DNA from: Arthrobacter ruber
Lineage (GTDB): Bacteria > Actinomycetota > Actinomycetes > Actinomycetales > Micrococcaceae
Assembly (NCBI RefSeq): GCF_002954225.1
Contig: NZ_PPTH01000009.1
Span: 25,000-88,999 of the forward strand
Length of the DNA stretch: 64,000 bases
Reading direction: 5' to 3'
Shown here piece after piece: positions 28,023-39,103 of this stretch; within the stretch, counting starts at the first letter, position 1, and every line of letters begins with the position of its first letter. The notes beneath the pieces were generated by a model that was not told the origin of the DNA, made no database searches, and saw only the letters and a program-made list of their open reading frames with translations. A program made the position numbers and the translations under genes.

Positions 28023-29057
28023 ATGAGCGAATCTTCAACAGGCATCAACGCGGCAGGACTGGACACCAGGACGTTCGTCTTCGACTCGACGGAGCAGATG
28101 GTGCAGGCACTCGGCTCGAACGACGAGGCCCTCCGGCTGATCGAGGATTCGTTTCCCGGCATCGGCCTCCAGGCGAGGGGCAACGAGCTGACGATCACCG
28201 GTCCGTCGGCGGACGTCCTGCGCACCGAGCGGCTCGTCGGCGAGATCCAGACCATGGCCACCAACAACGCGACCGTCTCACCCCAGGTCCTCGAGCAGTT
28301 GGTGACCATGCTCAAGACGCAGAGCGCCGCCAGGCCCTCGGAGGTCCTGTCCGTCAACATCCTCACCTCCCGCGGCAAGACGATCCGCCCCAAGACGCTC
28401 AACCAGAGCACCTACGTGGATGCGATCGACCGCAACACCATCGTGTTCGGGATCGGCCCGGCGGGTACCGGCAAGACCTACCTCGCGATGGCGAAGGCGG
28501 TGCAGGCGCTGCAGCAGAAGGAGGTCAACCGGATCATCCTCACGCGGCCCGCCGTCGAGGCCGGGGAGCGGCTGGGCTTCCTGCCCGGGACGCTCAACGA
28601 CAAGATCGACCCCTACCTGCGCCCGCTGTACGACGCCCTGCACGACATGATGGACCCCGACTCCATCCCGCGCCTGATGGCGGCCGGCACCATCGAGGTG
28701 GCACCGCTCGCGTACATGCGCGGCCGGACGCTGAACGACGCCTTCATCATCCTCGACGAGGCGCAGAACACGACGCCCGAGCAGATGAAGATGTTCCTCA
28801 CGCGCCTCGGCTTCGGCTCGAAGATGGTGGTCACCGGCGACATCACCCAGGTGGACCTCCCCGGCGGGACGAGTTCCGGGCTCCGGATCGTCAGCGAGAT
28901 CCTCCGCGGCGTCGACGACGTCTACTTCAGCGAGCTCGACGCCACCGACGTCGTCCGCCACCGGCTCGTGGGTGACATCGTGTCCGCCTACAGCGCCTGG
29001 GACGAGGAGCAGCGCGCCTCGCAGGCGCGCACCGGCCGCCCGGTGGCGACCCGATGA
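28023..29057 (+). CDS. phoH: PhoH-family ATPase
   Basis: A 344-aa cytoplasmic ATPase. The N-terminal 100 residues form the small KH-like region seen in PhoH/YbeZ; the P-loop GPAGTGKT is at 145-152, followed by [17 protein letters not shown], the acidic Walker [21 protein letters not shown] and [10 protein letters not shown]. YbeZ-type members act with YbeY in rRNA and RNA metabolism, and ybeY follows directly with a 4-nt ATGA overlap. No strong ribosome site is seen. Confidence 0.92.
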   Translation: MSESSTGINAAGLDTRTFVFDSTEQMVQALGSNDEALRLIEDSFPGIGLQARGNELTITGPSADVLRTERLVGEIQTMATNNATVSPQVLEQLVTMLKTQSAARPSEVLSVNILTSRGKTIRPKTLNQSTYVDAIDRNTIVFGIGPAGTGKTYLAMAKAVQALQQKEVNRIILTRPAVEAGERLGFLPGTLNDKIDPYLRPLYDALHDMMDPDSIPRLMAAGTIEVAPLAYMRGRTLNDAFIILDEAQNTTPEQMKMFLTRLGFGSKMVVTGDITQVDLPGGTSSGLRIVSEILRGVDDVYFSELDATDVVRHRLVGDIVSAYSAWDEEQRASQARTGRPVATR

Positions 29058-29527
29058 GCGTCGAGATCAACAACGAGTCCGGCTACGACGTCGACGCGGA
29101 GTCGCTCGTCCGCCTGGCCAACTTCCTGTTCGAGTCGATGTTCGTGCACCCCGAGGCCGAGCTGTCCATCATCCTGGTGGACACCGCGGCGATGGAGAAG
29201 CTGCACGTCGAGTGGATGGACGAGCCGGGCCCCACGGACGTGCTCTCCTTCCCCATGGACGAGCTGCGCCCGGGGACGCCGGGCCGGGTCACGCCCGCCG
29301 GGCTCCTCGGCGACATCGTGCTCTGCCCCGAGGTCGCGGCGTCCCAGGGGGCGGCGGCAGGTCACAGCACCGACGACGAACTCCTGCTCCTGACGACCCA
29401 CGGCGTGCTCCACCTGCTCGGCTACGACCACGCGGAGCCCGACGAGGAGAAGGAGATGTTCGGCCTGCAGCGCCAGCTGCTCTCCGCCTTCCTCGGCGGC
29501 ACCGCCCCCCAGGAGACACGCGCTTGA
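29054..29527 (+). CDS. ybeY: Endoribonuclease YbeY (rRNA maturation factor)
   Basis: A 157-aa metalloenzyme needed for 16S rRNA 3'-end maturation and ribosome quality control. The zinc motif H-x3-H-x5-H is [11 protein letters not shown] (His116, His120, His126), with [11 protein letters not shown] and GDIVLCPE upstream as in the family. Overlaps phoH at its start and the CBS-domain gene at its end, so three proteins are translationally linked. Confidence 0.95.
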   Translation: MSVEINNESGYDVDAESLVRLANFLFESMFVHPEAELSIILVDTAAMEKLHVEWMDEPGPTDVLSFPMDELRPGTPGRVTPAGLLGDIVLCPEVAASQGAAAGHSTDDELLLLTTHGVLHLLGYDHAEPDEEKEMFGLQRQLLSAFLGGTAPQETRA

Positions 29528-30834
29528 CCATCTGGCTCCTGGCGCTCATGGGTCTGCTCTTCGCCCTCACCGCCGCCCTCGTCACCGCCGCCGAAGCGGC
29601 CTTCAGCTACCTGCCGCGGCAGGAGGGCGAGGCGCTCGTGCAGGAGTCGCGCACCTCGTCGCTGCGACGCATCCTGGACGCGCCGGTCGCCCACATGCAT
29701 GCCCTGCGCTTCTGGCGGGTGTGGTTCGAGATGGCAGGCGCCGTCGCCGTCGCCATCCTCTTCCAGGACCTGCTGGACAACATCTGGCTCGCGGGGCTGC
29801 TCGCGACGGTCGTGATGGCAGGCATCGGCTTCGTGCTCGTGGGCGTCTCGCCCCGCCAGCTCGGGCGGCTGCACGCCCCCGCCGTCGTGCGGGCCACAGC
29901 GGGACTCGTGGCGTTCCTGTGCGCGGTGCTCGGTCCGATCCCGCGCCTGCTGGTGCGGATCGGCAGCTCCATCACGCCGGGCGCGAGCCGGGACGAGGCC
30001 GCCTTCTTCACGCAGGAGGAGTTCCGCGAGCTCGTCTCCCGCGCCTCCGACGCCGAGATGATCGAGGACAACGAGGCGGAACTGATCCACTCGGTCTTCG
30101 AGCTCGGCGACACGAAGGTCCGCTCGGTGATGGTCCCGCGCACCGACATGGTGACGATCGACTCCGGGTCGACGCTGAACCAGGCGATGTCGCTGTTCCT
30201 GCGCTCGGGCTACTCGAGGATCCCCGTGATCGGCGAGAGCTCCGACGACATCCGGGGCCTGCTGTACCTGAAGGACGTCGTCGCGAACCTCCACGGACGG
30301 GCGCCGTCCAACCTCTCGCGACCAGTGGACTCCGAGTGCCGTCCGGCGCGCTACGTGCCCGAGTCCAAGCCGGTCGGTGACCTGCTGCAGGAGCTGCAGC
30401 GCGAGTCCACGCACGTGGCCATCGTCATCGACGAGTACGGCGGCACCGCCGGGCTCGTCACGCTCGAGGACCTCATCGAGGAGATCGTGGGCGAGATCGT
30501 CGACGAGTACGACTCCGAGGTCCCCGAGCAGGAACGGCTCGACGACGGCGAGTACAGGGTCAGCGCCCGCATGGGCATCGACGACCTCGGCGAGCTGTTC
30601 GGCCTGGACCTCGACGACGAGGAGGTTGACACGGTCGGCGGGCTGCTGGCCAAAGCACTCGGAAGGGTGCCGATCGTCGGTTCGGAGGTCACAATTGACG
30701 GTATCGGCCTGCGGGCCGAACGCGTGGAGGGCCGACGCAACAGGGTCTCCCACGTCATCGCCTCCCGCCGACCCCCCGAGCACATCGAGCAGGACGAACG
30801 AGAGACGGTAGAGGCCGACAATGACCGACGCTAA
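29524..30834 (+). CDS. CNNM/CorC-type membrane protein with CBS domains
   Basis: 436 aa. An N-terminal CNNM-like domain with three to four membrane helices ([20 protein letters not shown] onward) is followed by an acidic helical segment, two CBS domains ([20 protein letters not shown] and [20 protein letters not shown]) and a CorC_HlyC C-terminal domain ([18 protein letters not shown]). Relatives act in Mg2+/Co2+ export or resistance; the older hemolysin name is misleading. The TTG start at 29524 overlaps the ybeY stop (TTGA). Confidence 0.88.
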   Translation: MTIWLLALMGLLFALTAALVTAAEAAFSYLPRQEGEALVQESRTSSLRRILDAPVAHMHALRFWRVWFEMAGAVAVAILFQDLLDNIWLAGLLATVVMAGIGFVLVGVSPRQLGRLHAPAVVRATAGLVAFLCAVLGPIPRLLVRIGSSITPGASRDEAAFFTQEEFRELVSRASDAEMIEDNEAELIHSVFELGDTKVRSVMVPRTDMVTIDSGSTLNQAMSLFLRSGYSRIPVIGESSDDIRGLLYLKDVVANLHGRAPSNLSRPVDSECRPARYVPESKPVGDLLQELQRESTHVAIVIDEYGGTAGLVTLEDLIEEIVGEIVDEYDSEVPEQERLDDGEYRVSARMGIDDLGELFGLDLDDEEVDTVGGLLAKALGRVPIVGSEVTIDGIGLRAERVEGRRNRVSHVIASRRPPEHIEQDERETVEADNDRR

Positions 30835-31750
30835 GCACAGGGCCGGATTCGTCTCCCTCGTGGGCCGGCCGAACGCAGGCAAGTCCACGCTGACCAATGC
30901 ACTGGTGGGGCAGAAGGTCGCCATCACCTCGGCGAAGCCGCAGACCACCCGGCACACCATCCGCGGCATCGTGAACCGCGAGGACTCCCAGATCGTCCTC
31001 GTGGACACCCCGGGCCTGCACCGGCCGCGGACGCTGCTCGGGCAACGCCTCAACGACCTCGTCGCCGACACGCTGGCGGAGGTCGACGCCGTCGGTTTCT
31101 GCCTGCCCGCCAACGAGAAGATCGGCCCCGGCGACCGCTTCATCGCCGAGCAGCTCGCCAGGCTGCAGCGCAAGCCGCTGATCGCCGTGGTCACCAAGAC
31201 GGACCTCGTGGACCGGCAGGCCCTGACCGAACAGCTCCTCGCCGTCGCCAGGCTGGGCACCGACGTCGCGGGCGCCGACGGCTGGGCCGACATCGTGCCC
31301 GTCTCGGCCGCCGACGGCTTCCAGGTGGACACCGTCGCCGAGGTGTTCAGCAGGCACATGCCGGAATCGCCCGTGCTCTACCCCGACGGTGAACTGACGG
31401 ACGAGCCGGAGGCCGTGATGGTGGCCGAGCTCGTCCGGGAGGCGGCCCTGGAGGGAGTGCGCGACGAACTGCCGCACTCGCTCGCCGTCGTCGTCGAGGA
31501 GATGATCCCGCGCGAGGGTCGCAGCGAGGACAACCCGATGCTGGACGTCCACGTGAACCTGTACGTGGAGCGGCCGTCGCAGAAGGCGATCATCATCGGC
31601 AAGGGAGGCGCACGGCTCCGGGAGGTCGGGACGAATGCACGCCGCGGGATCGAGGCGCTCCTGGGCACGCGGATCTATCTCGACCTGCACGTCAAGGTGG
31701 CCAAGGACTGGCAGCGCGACCCCAAGCAGCTGGTGAAACTGGGCTTCTAG
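30821..31750 (+). CDS. era: GTPase Era
   Basis: A 309-aa GTPase that binds the 3' end of 16S rRNA during 30S assembly. G1 is GRPNAGKST (from residue 15), then TTRHTIRGI, G3 VDTPGLHRP, G4 VTKTD. The C-terminal KH domain has IIIGKGGARLREVG. Its start overlaps the CBS gene by 14 nt. Together with phoH and ybeY this is a ribosome-maturation operon. Confidence 0.96.
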   Translation: MTDAKHRAGFVSLVGRPNAGKSTLTNALVGQKVAITSAKPQTTRHTIRGIVNREDSQIVLVDTPGLHRPRTLLGQRLNDLVADTLAEVDAVGFCLPANEKIGPGDRFIAEQLARLQRKPLIAVVTKTDLVDRQALTEQLLAVARLGTDVAGADGWADIVPVSAADGFQVDTVAEVFSRHMPESPVLYPDGELTDEPEAVMVAELVREAALEGVRDELPHSLAVVVEEMIPREGRSEDNPMLDVHVNLYVERPSQKAIIIGKGGARLREVGTNARRGIEALLGTRIYLDLHVKVAKDWQRDPKQLVKLGF

Positions 31751-31777
31751 CTGACGGGAGTTCCCGGGTCCGCCCGT

Positions 31778-31783
31778 TATGAT
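31778..31783 (+). promoter_or_regulatory. Candidate -10 box upstream of the LCP gene
   Basis: TATGAT, close to consensus, about 145 nt before the start codon. No good -35 at standard spacing. The leader that follows is GC-rich with a CCGGC/GCCGG hairpin. Confidence 0.3.
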
Positions 31784-31927
31784 GCGGGAACGGGCCGGCA
31801 GTCCTCGCCGGCTGCCGTCGTCCATCCCTGCGCCGCCGCCGGTCACCGGTGGTGGCGCGGCCGTGCCGCTCCCGGTCGGCACGCCTGCGGTCCCCGACCA
31901 CGACCATCCACCCGAAGGAGCCCGGGC

Positions 31928-33475
31928 ATGACCCGCCGATCGTCCTCCGAGGGCGCACACAGCGCCAGCGACATCCCCGGGGCGGCTCCTGCAGGAGCGC
32001 CCGGCGCCACGGACCCCGTGGGACGCCACCTCGGCCGTCGCGGGAGGCACCGCGCCCTGAAGCTGACGGCCATCCTGATGGCCACGGTCCTCGTGGCCGC
32101 GGTCGCCTTCGTCGCCGTACAGGTCATCCGCCTGCAGTCCAATGTGCTGACGATGCCGCTGAACCTCGCCGAGAACCAGGAGTCGGCGCTGCCGGTCGAC
32201 TCGAGCACGGACCCGCTGCAGATCCTCATCCTCGGCTCGGACACCCGGACGGGCAACAGCGGGGAGTTCTTCGGGGACGAGAGCGACTCCTCCGGTGAGG
32301 GGAACTCCGACGTCATGATGCTGATGACGCTCTCCGCCGACCGCGAGGACGTCACCGTGGTCTCCTTCCCCCGCGACCTGCTGGTGCCCCTGCCCAGCTG
32401 CGTGAATCCCGAGACGGGCGAGCCGTCCGACGCGATGGACCTCGGCCAGCTCAACGGAGCGCTCAAGGAAGGCGGGCCGGGCTGCACCGTCGCGGCGATC
32501 AACAATCTCACCGGGCTGTCCATCGATCACTTCATGATGGCCGGGTTCAACGCCGTGAAGGAACTGTCCACCACCGTCGGCGGCGTGGAGGTCTGTGTCC
32601 GGGACCCCGTCGAGGACGAGTACTCCGGACTGTCCCTGCCCGCCGGCACCAGCGAGGTCGAGGGGGACCAGGCACTGGCCTTTCTGCGCACGCGCCACAG
32701 CTTCGGTGACGGCGGCGACACCGGACGCATCGCGGCCCAGCAGTCGTTCATGGCGTCGCTGGCACGCAAGGTGCTCGCCGAGGGAACGCTGACGAACCTG
32801 CCCAAGCTCTACTCGATCGCCGACGTCATCACGCGCAACCTGACGGTGGACGAGGGCCTCTCACAGCCCACCGAGCTGCTCAAGATCGCCGACCGGATGA
32901 AGAACGTGGACCTCGGCAACATCGCCTTCGTGACCGTGCCCACCGAGCCCTGGGTCGAGGACCCGAACCGGCTGGTGCTCGACGAGGAGGCGGCCGCCCC
33001 GCTGTTCGACGCCCTGCGGGACGATCGCGGGCTCACCGAGCAGGACCCCGACGCCACCGCCCCGGCGGACTCTCCGTCCCCGACAGCCCCCGCCACGCCC
33101 GAGGCCCCCGCGGTGGACCCCGCCGCGGTGCCGGTCCTGGTGGTCAACGCGACGACGAAGGCATCGCGCGCCACGGAGCTGCAGCGGTTGCTCCTCGCGG
33201 CGGGCTACGAGCAGGCGACGACGTTCCAGGCCGCGCCGGCGGATACCACGCTGGTCGTCGTGGGTCCGGGCTACGAGGCCGCGGCAGCCGAGCTCGCCGC
33301 GCGTTTCGGGGTTGCGGAGGCGCAGGTCGTGTCCGATCCGTCCCTGGTGGGCGTGCAGCTGCAGGTGGGCGCCGACCTCGCCACCGGGACCAGGATCGTT
33401 GCGCCCCCGCTGGGCAGCGACCTGCAGGGCCAGACGGCCGAGCAGGTCACCTGCCAGGCCTCCTCGGGCCTGTAG
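31928..33475 (+). CDS. LytR-CpsA-Psr (LCP) family cell-wall polymer ligase
   Basis: 515 aa. A cytoplasmic, Arg/Ala-rich N-terminus is followed by one membrane helix (about residues 45-65) and an extracellular LCP domain: ILILGSDTRTGN, NSDVMMLMTL, SFPRDLLV, FLRTRHSFGDGGDTGR with the conserved Arg residues. A Pro/Ala/Ser linker leads to a LytR_C domain (PVLVVNATTKASRATELQRL). LCP enzymes attach lipid-linked glycopolymers to peptidoglycan. A GGAG ribosome site is present 10 nt upstream. Confidence 0.9.
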   Translation: MTRRSSSEGAHSASDIPGAAPAGAPGATDPVGRHLGRRGRHRALKLTAILMATVLVAAVAFVAVQVIRLQSNVLTMPLNLAENQESALPVDSSTDPLQILILGSDTRTGNSGEFFGDESDSSGEGNSDVMMLMTLSADREDVTVVSFPRDLLVPLPSCVNPETGEPSDAMDLGQLNGALKEGGPGCTVAAINNLTGLSIDHFMMAGFNAVKELSTTVGGVEVCVRDPVEDEYSGLSLPAGTSEVEGDQALAFLRTRHSFGDGGDTGRIAAQQSFMASLARKVLAEGTLTNLPKLYSIADVITRNLTVDEGLSQPTELLKIADRMKNVDLGNIAFVTVPTEPWVEDPNRLVLDEEAAAPLFDALRDDRGLTEQDPDATAPADSPSPTAPATPEAPAVDPAAVPVLVVNATTKASRATELQRLLLAAGYEQATTFQAAPADTTLVVVGPGYEAAAAELAARFGVAEAQVVSDPSLVGVQLQVGADLATGTRIVAPPLGSDLQGQTAEQVTCQASSGL

Positions 33476-33507
33476 GAACACGGCCGGCCCGGGAGCGGTC
33501 CGGTACG

Positions 33508-33533
33508 GGGCGGGCCCCGCGCAGGGCCCGCCC
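33508..33533. terminator. Bidirectional terminator, LCP gene and M13 peptidase
   Basis: A perfect 10-bp GC stem (GGGCGGGCCC with GGGCCCGCCC) around a 6-nt loop between two convergent stop codons. Confidence 0.7.
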
Positions 33534-33540
33534 GGGGGTC

Positions 33541-35499
33541 CTACCAGATCCTGACGCGGTCCTCCGGGTCCAGCCACAGCCGGTCCTCGGCGCCGACAGC
33601 GAACGCCGCGTGGAACTCGTCGAGGTTCCTCACCACCTGGTTGCAGCGGAACTCGTTGGGGGAGTGCGGATCGACGGTCAGGCGCCGTCGAGCCTCCTCG
33701 GGGCGGATCTTCTGCTGCCAGCACGTGGCCCAGGACAGGAAGAACCGCTGCTCGCCCGTCAGTCCGTCCACCACGGGAGGCTCCTGACCGCCGAGGCTCA
33801 GCAGGTAGGCGCGGTAGCTGATGCCGAGGCCGCCGAGGTCGCCGATGTTCTCGCCGAGGGTCAGCTCGCCGTTGACGGCCTGCCCGGGGACCTCGGAGGG
33901 CTCGAGCGCGGCGTACTGGGCCACGAGCCGCCCGGTGAGGGCGTCGAAGGACGTCCTGTCCTCCTCGCTCCACCAGTTGGCGAGCCGGCCGGTGCCGTCG
34001 AACTGGGAGCCCTTGTCGTCGAAGCCGTGACCGATCTCGTGCCCGATCACCGCGCCGATGGCGCCGTAGTTGACGGCGTCGTCGGCCTCGATGTCGAAGA
34101 AGGGCGGCTGGAGGATCGCGGCCGGGAAGACGATCTCGTTCATGGTCGGCATGTAGTACGCGTTGACGGTCTGCGGCGTCATGAGCCACAGGCCGCGGTC
34201 GATCGGCTGCCCGAGCTTGTCGAGCTGCCGGCGGTGCTCGAACTCGGCGGCCCGCAGGACGTTGCCGTAGAGGTCCGAGGGCCGCACCTCGAGCGGCCCG
34301 TAGTCGATCCACTGCTCCGGGTAGCCGATCTTCGTGGTGAACAGGGCGAGCTTCTCGAGTGCCCGCGCTCGCGTCTCGTCGGTCATCCAGGTCAGCGCCG
34401 TGATGCTCGACTCGTAGGCCGCGATCAGATTGCCGACCAGTTCGAGCATCGCGGCCTTGTGGGTCGCCGGGAAGTGCCGCTCCACGTAGCGCCGGCCGAT
34501 CGCCTCACCCATGGCCCCCTCGACCAGCGCGACGCCGCGCTTCCACCGGTCCTTCAGCCGGGGCGTGCCGGCGAGGTGCGTGCCGTAGAAGGCGAAGGCG
34601 GCATCCACGAAGCGCTCGTCGAGGTAGTCCGAGGCGTGCAGCAGCACCCGGCTCACCAGCCACTCGCGCCAGGTGCCGAGGTCCTCCTCGCGCAGCGCGG
34701 CGTCCAGCCCCTGCATGAACGCAGGCTGGTTGACCACGACTTCCGCCGCCTGGTGCGGCGCGTCCGACACGATCCGCAGCCACGGCACGAGGTGGGTGGA
34801 GAGGCCGGCGACGCCGTCGTGCTGGACCAGGTTGTAGGTCTTCTGGGGGTCCCTGCGCTCCACGCTGCCCATCGACGACGCCGCCAGACGGGTCTCGAGC
34901 GCGAGCACGCGGGCCGCCGCGCCCGCCGGGTCACCGGTGCCGACGAGCCCGAAGAGGGTCGCGAGCAGCTCTGCGTACTTCCCGCGGGTCTCCTCGAACC
35001 CCTCCTCCCGGTAGTACGACTCGTCGGGCAGCCCGAGACCGGACTGGTAGAGGTGCAGCAGGTAGCGCTCGGGATTGCCGGCGTCGTTGCTGACGTACGG
35101 GGCGGCGATACCCTGCACGCCGGACCGCGTGAGGCCGGCGCTGAGCTCCACCAGTTCCCCGATGGTCGCCACCGCTGCGATGCGCTCGAGCAACGGCAGG
35201 ATCGGGGCGGCGCCCTCGTCCTCAATGCGGTGCGCGTCCATGAAGTCCGCGTAGAGGGTGCCGAGCTTGGCGTCGATACCGTCCGCCGCACCGCCCTCTG
35301 CCTGCCGGGCGGCGTCCTCGATGATGGCGCGGACGGCCAGCTCCGAGGCGTCCCGCAGCGCGGTGAAGGACCCCGCGAGCGGCCGGTCCTCGGGGATCAC
35401 GGCGGTCCTCAGCCACTCCCCGTTGGCGTGCCGGAAGAGGTCGTCCTGGGGGCGGACCGTCCCGTCGAGACGGGCCGGATCGAAGGTGCTGATCGTCAT
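33541..35499 (-). CDS. M13-family zinc metallopeptidase (PepO/neprilysin type)
   Basis: A 652-aa oligopeptidase. The zinc motif HEIGH lies in IGHEIGHGFDDKGSQFDGTG, the third ligand Glu in LGENIGDLGGL, and the substrate-backbone motif NAYYMPTMNEIVFPAAIL upstream. There is no signal peptide or membrane anchor, so this is a soluble form that would cut small peptides in the cytoplasm. The ATG has GAGGAAACGGAAG before it. Transcribed away from leuA. Confidence 0.92.
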   Translation of the reverse strand: MTISTFDPARLDGTVRPQDDLFRHANGEWLRTAVIPEDRPLAGSFTALRDASELAVRAIIEDAARQAEGGAADGIDAKLGTLYADFMDAHRIEDEGAAPILPLLERIAAVATIGELVELSAGLTRSGVQGIAAPYVSNDAGNPERYLLHLYQSGLGLPDESYYREEGFEETRGKYAELLATLFGLVGTGDPAGAAARVLALETRLAASSMGSVERRDPQKTYNLVQHDGVAGLSTHLVPWLRIVSDAPHQAAEVVVNQPAFMQGLDAALREEDLGTWREWLVSRVLLHASDYLDERFVDAAFAFYGTHLAGTPRLKDRWKRGVALVEGAMGEAIGRRYVERHFPATHKAAMLELVGNLIAAYESSITALTWMTDETRARALEKLALFTTKIGYPEQWIDYGPLEVRPSDLYGNVLRAAEFEHRRQLDKLGQPIDRGLWLMTPQTVNAYYMPTMNEIVFPAAILQPPFFDIEADDAVNYGAIGAVIGHEIGHGFDDKGSQFDGTGRLANWWSEEDRTSFDALTGRLVAQYAALEPSEVPGQAVNGELTLGENIGDLGGLGISYRAYLLSLGGQEPPVVDGLTGEQRFFLSWATCWQQKIRPEEARRRLTVDPHSPNEFRCNQVVRNLDEFHAAFAVGAEDRLWLDPEDRVRIW

Positions 35500-35578
35500 T
35501 GTCGCTTCCGTTTCCTCGTGGTGCGGAACCTGTACGTCCCGGGGCGGATAACCCCGGAAGCCATCCTATGTGCCGTGC

Positions 35579-35584
35579 TATCGT
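35579..35584 (+). promoter_or_regulatory. Predicted -10 box of the leuA leader transcript
   Basis: TATCGT ends 6 nt before the GTG of the leader peptide, the same spacing as at leuS. Confidence 0.45.
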
Positions 35585-35590
35585 GACAAC

Positions 35591-35638
35591 GTGCGCGCAC
35601 AGCTGACCCTTCTTCGGTGCCGCGGCGAGGCCATCTAG
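35591..35638 (+). CDS. leuA leader peptide (MRAQLTLLRCRGEAI)
   Basis: A 15-codon frame (GTG start, TAG stop) with leucine codons CTG and CTT-CTT at positions 5, 7 and 8. It directly follows a -10 box and overlaps the left arm of a long-range pairing, the typical place for a translating ribosome to change RNA folding. A conserved leader upstream of leuA in most Actinobacteria has been described as the LEU element (from memory); this fits it. Confidence 0.65.
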   Translation: MRAQLTLLRCRGEAI

Positions 35639-35671
35639 GACCTTAGAGCTACTGGCCACCCCTCGCCGCGG
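35620..35671 (+). promoter_or_regulatory. leuA leader RNA structure (LEU element-like)
   Basis: CCGCGGCGAGG (35620-35630), inside the leader peptide frame, is a perfect 11-base complement of CCTCGCCGCGG (35661-35671) downstream of its stop. The 30-nt loop includes the stop codon. No U-run terminator is seen, so control may act through mRNA folding near the leuA start rather than simple termination. Confidence 0.65.
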
Positions 35672-35703
35672 AGTCCGTGTCGCCCGGCCGCCAGCCCCCA
35701 TAG

Positions 35704-37470
<1,767 letters not shown>

Positions 37471-37501
37471 GCTCCGCCGCCCCGCCTGCGACCGCGCCCG
37501 C

Positions 37502-37540
37502 CCGCCACCTCCCGCGGGTCGGTCCGGGCGGGGGTGGCGG
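37502..37540 (+). terminator. Hairpin after leuA
   Basis: CCGCCACCTCC pairs with GGGGGTGGCGG (11 bp with one G-U) around a GC-rich loop of 17 nt. Likely ends the leuA transcript; it also lies just before recO. Confidence 0.5.
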
Positions 37541-37556
37541 ATGGAAGAATGATCCC

Positions 37557-38303
37557 GTGCCCTCCTCGTCAGCGTCCCGTACCTACCGCACCGAAGGTGT
37601 GGTGCTGCGCACCTACAAGCTCGGGGAGGCGGACCGCATCATCGTGCTCCTGACGCGTGACCAGGGCCAGGTGCGGGCGGTGGCGAAGGGCGTGCGGCGG
37701 ACCAGCAGCAAGTTCGGTTCGCGCCTGGAGCCCTTCATGTCCGTGGACCTCCTGCTCGCGCACGGGCGCAACCTCGACGTCATCACCCAGGCCCAGACCA
37801 AGGGTGCCTACGGGCACGGTATCGCCTCCGACTACGGGCGCTACACCGCGGCCACGGCCATCGCCGAGACCGCCGAACGCCTGACCGACGTCGGGGAGGC
37901 CGGGGGCGCGCAGTACGCCCTCGTGGCGGGGGCCTTCTCCGCCCTCAGCCGCGACCTCCACCCGTCGGAGCTCATCCTCGACTCGTACCTGCTGCGCGCG
38001 CTCGCGACGGCGGGGTGGGCCCCGAGCTTCACCGACTGCGCGCGGTGCGGAGCAGCCGGACCCCACACCGCGTTCTCGGCGCCGCTCGGCGGAGCGGTGT
38101 GCCCCGCGTGCAGGCCGCCCGGAGCCGCCTCGCCGGCGCCCGCCACCATGGACCTGCTCGGAGCCCTGCTCACGGGCGACTGGATCACCGCCGACGCGTC
38201 GGACGGCAGCGCGCGTCGCGAGGCCGCCGGGCTCGTGGCCGCATTCCTGCAATGGCACCTCGAACGCGGGGTCGCCTCCCTCAAACACGTGGAGCGTGCA
38301 TGA
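37557..38303 (+). CDS. recO: DNA repair protein RecO
   Basis: A 248-aa mediator that loads RecA with RecR at gaps. The N-terminal OB fold ([20 protein letters not shown], then RAVAKGVRR) is followed by helices and a zinc-finger pair, CARC (161-164) and CPAC (182-185). The GTG has no ribosome site; AAGAAT lies 6 nt upstream, a weaker version of the leaderless layout seen elsewhere here. Overlaps uppS by 4 nt. Confidence 0.92.
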   Translation: MPSSSASRTYRTEGVVLRTYKLGEADRIIVLLTRDQGQVRAVAKGVRRTSSKFGSRLEPFMSVDLLLAHGRNLDVITQAQTKGAYGHGIASDYGRYTAATAIAETAERLTDVGEAGGAQYALVAGAFSALSRDLHPSELILDSYLLRALATAGWAPSFTDCARCGAAGPHTAFSAPLGGAVCPACRPPGAASPAPATMDLLGALLTGDWITADASDGSARREAAGLVAAFLQWHLERGVASLKHVERA

Positions 38304-39103
38304 ACAACCCGTCCCGAACCGTGGCCCCCTGGCCCCACCCGAGCGGCGAGCGGGCTCCGACCATCCCGCGGCAGTTCGTCCCCGCGCACGTCGCGATCGT
38401 CATGGACGGCAACGGCCGCTGGGCCAACGAGCGGGGACTGCCCCGCACTGAGGGGCACAAGGCCGGCGAGGCGGCACTCCTCGACGTGATGGCGGGTGCG
38501 ATAGAGATCGGCGTGCGGCACGTCTCGGTGTACGCCTTCAGCACGGAGAACTGGAAGCGCTCACCCGAGGAGGTGCGCTTCCTCATGGGCTTCAACAAGG
38601 ACGTGCTGCGGCGCCAGCGCGACCAGCTCGATGCCTGGGGGGTGCGCATCCGCTGGTCGGGGCGCCGGCCGAAACTGTGGCAGTCGGTGATCCGCGAACT
38701 GGAGGAGGCGGAGCGTCACACCGTGGACAACACGACGTGCACGCTGACCATGTGCGTCAACTACGGCGGACGCGCCGAGATCGCCGACGCCGCCCGGGCC
38801 ATCGCCGAGGACGTCGCCGCCGGCACACTGAGGGCGTCGTCGGTGAGTGAGAAGACGGTGCAGCGCTACCTCGACGAACCCGATCTGCCCGACGTCGACC
38901 TCTTCCTCCGCACGTCGGGGGAGCAGAGACTGTCCAACTTCATGCTGTGGCAGTCCGCCTATGCGGAGATGGTCTTCATGAACACCCTGTGGCCCGATGT
39001 CGACCGCCGTACCCTGTGGCGCGCCATCGAGGAGTACGCCTCACGCGACCGCCGGTACGGCGGGGCCGTGGACCAGGCCGCTGCCACCGGCGCGTCCTCC
39101 TAG
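38300..39103 (+). CDS. uppS: Isoprenyl transferase (undecaprenyl diphosphate synthase family)
   Basis: A 267-aa cis-prenyltransferase that elongates isoprenyl diphosphates to the lipid carrier for cell-wall synthesis. Catalytic Asp36 is in [33 protein letters not shown] and [19 protein letters not shown] are family blocks. The ATG overlaps the recO stop (ATGA). Its own TAG overlaps, in the opposite sense, the stop of the next gene (CTAG at 39100-39103). Confidence 0.95.
   Translation: MNNPSRTVAPWPHPSGERAPTIPRQFVPAHVAIVMDGNGRWANERGLPRTEGHKAGEAALLDVMAGAIEIGVRHVSVYAFSTENWKRSPEEVRFLMGFNKDVLRRQRDQLDAWGVRIRWSGRRPKLWQSVIRELEEAERHTVDNTTCTLTMCVNYGGRAEIADAARAIAEDVAAGTLRASSVSEKTVQRYLDEPDLPDVDLFLRTSGEQRLSNFMLWQSAYAEMVFMNTLWPDVDRRTLWRAIEEYASRDRRYGGAVDQAAATGASS

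Noticed and set aside
33610..35586. 658-codon open frame opposite the M13 peptidase gene
   Set aside because: Antisense shadow; the M13 zinc motif and family blocks are on the minus strand.
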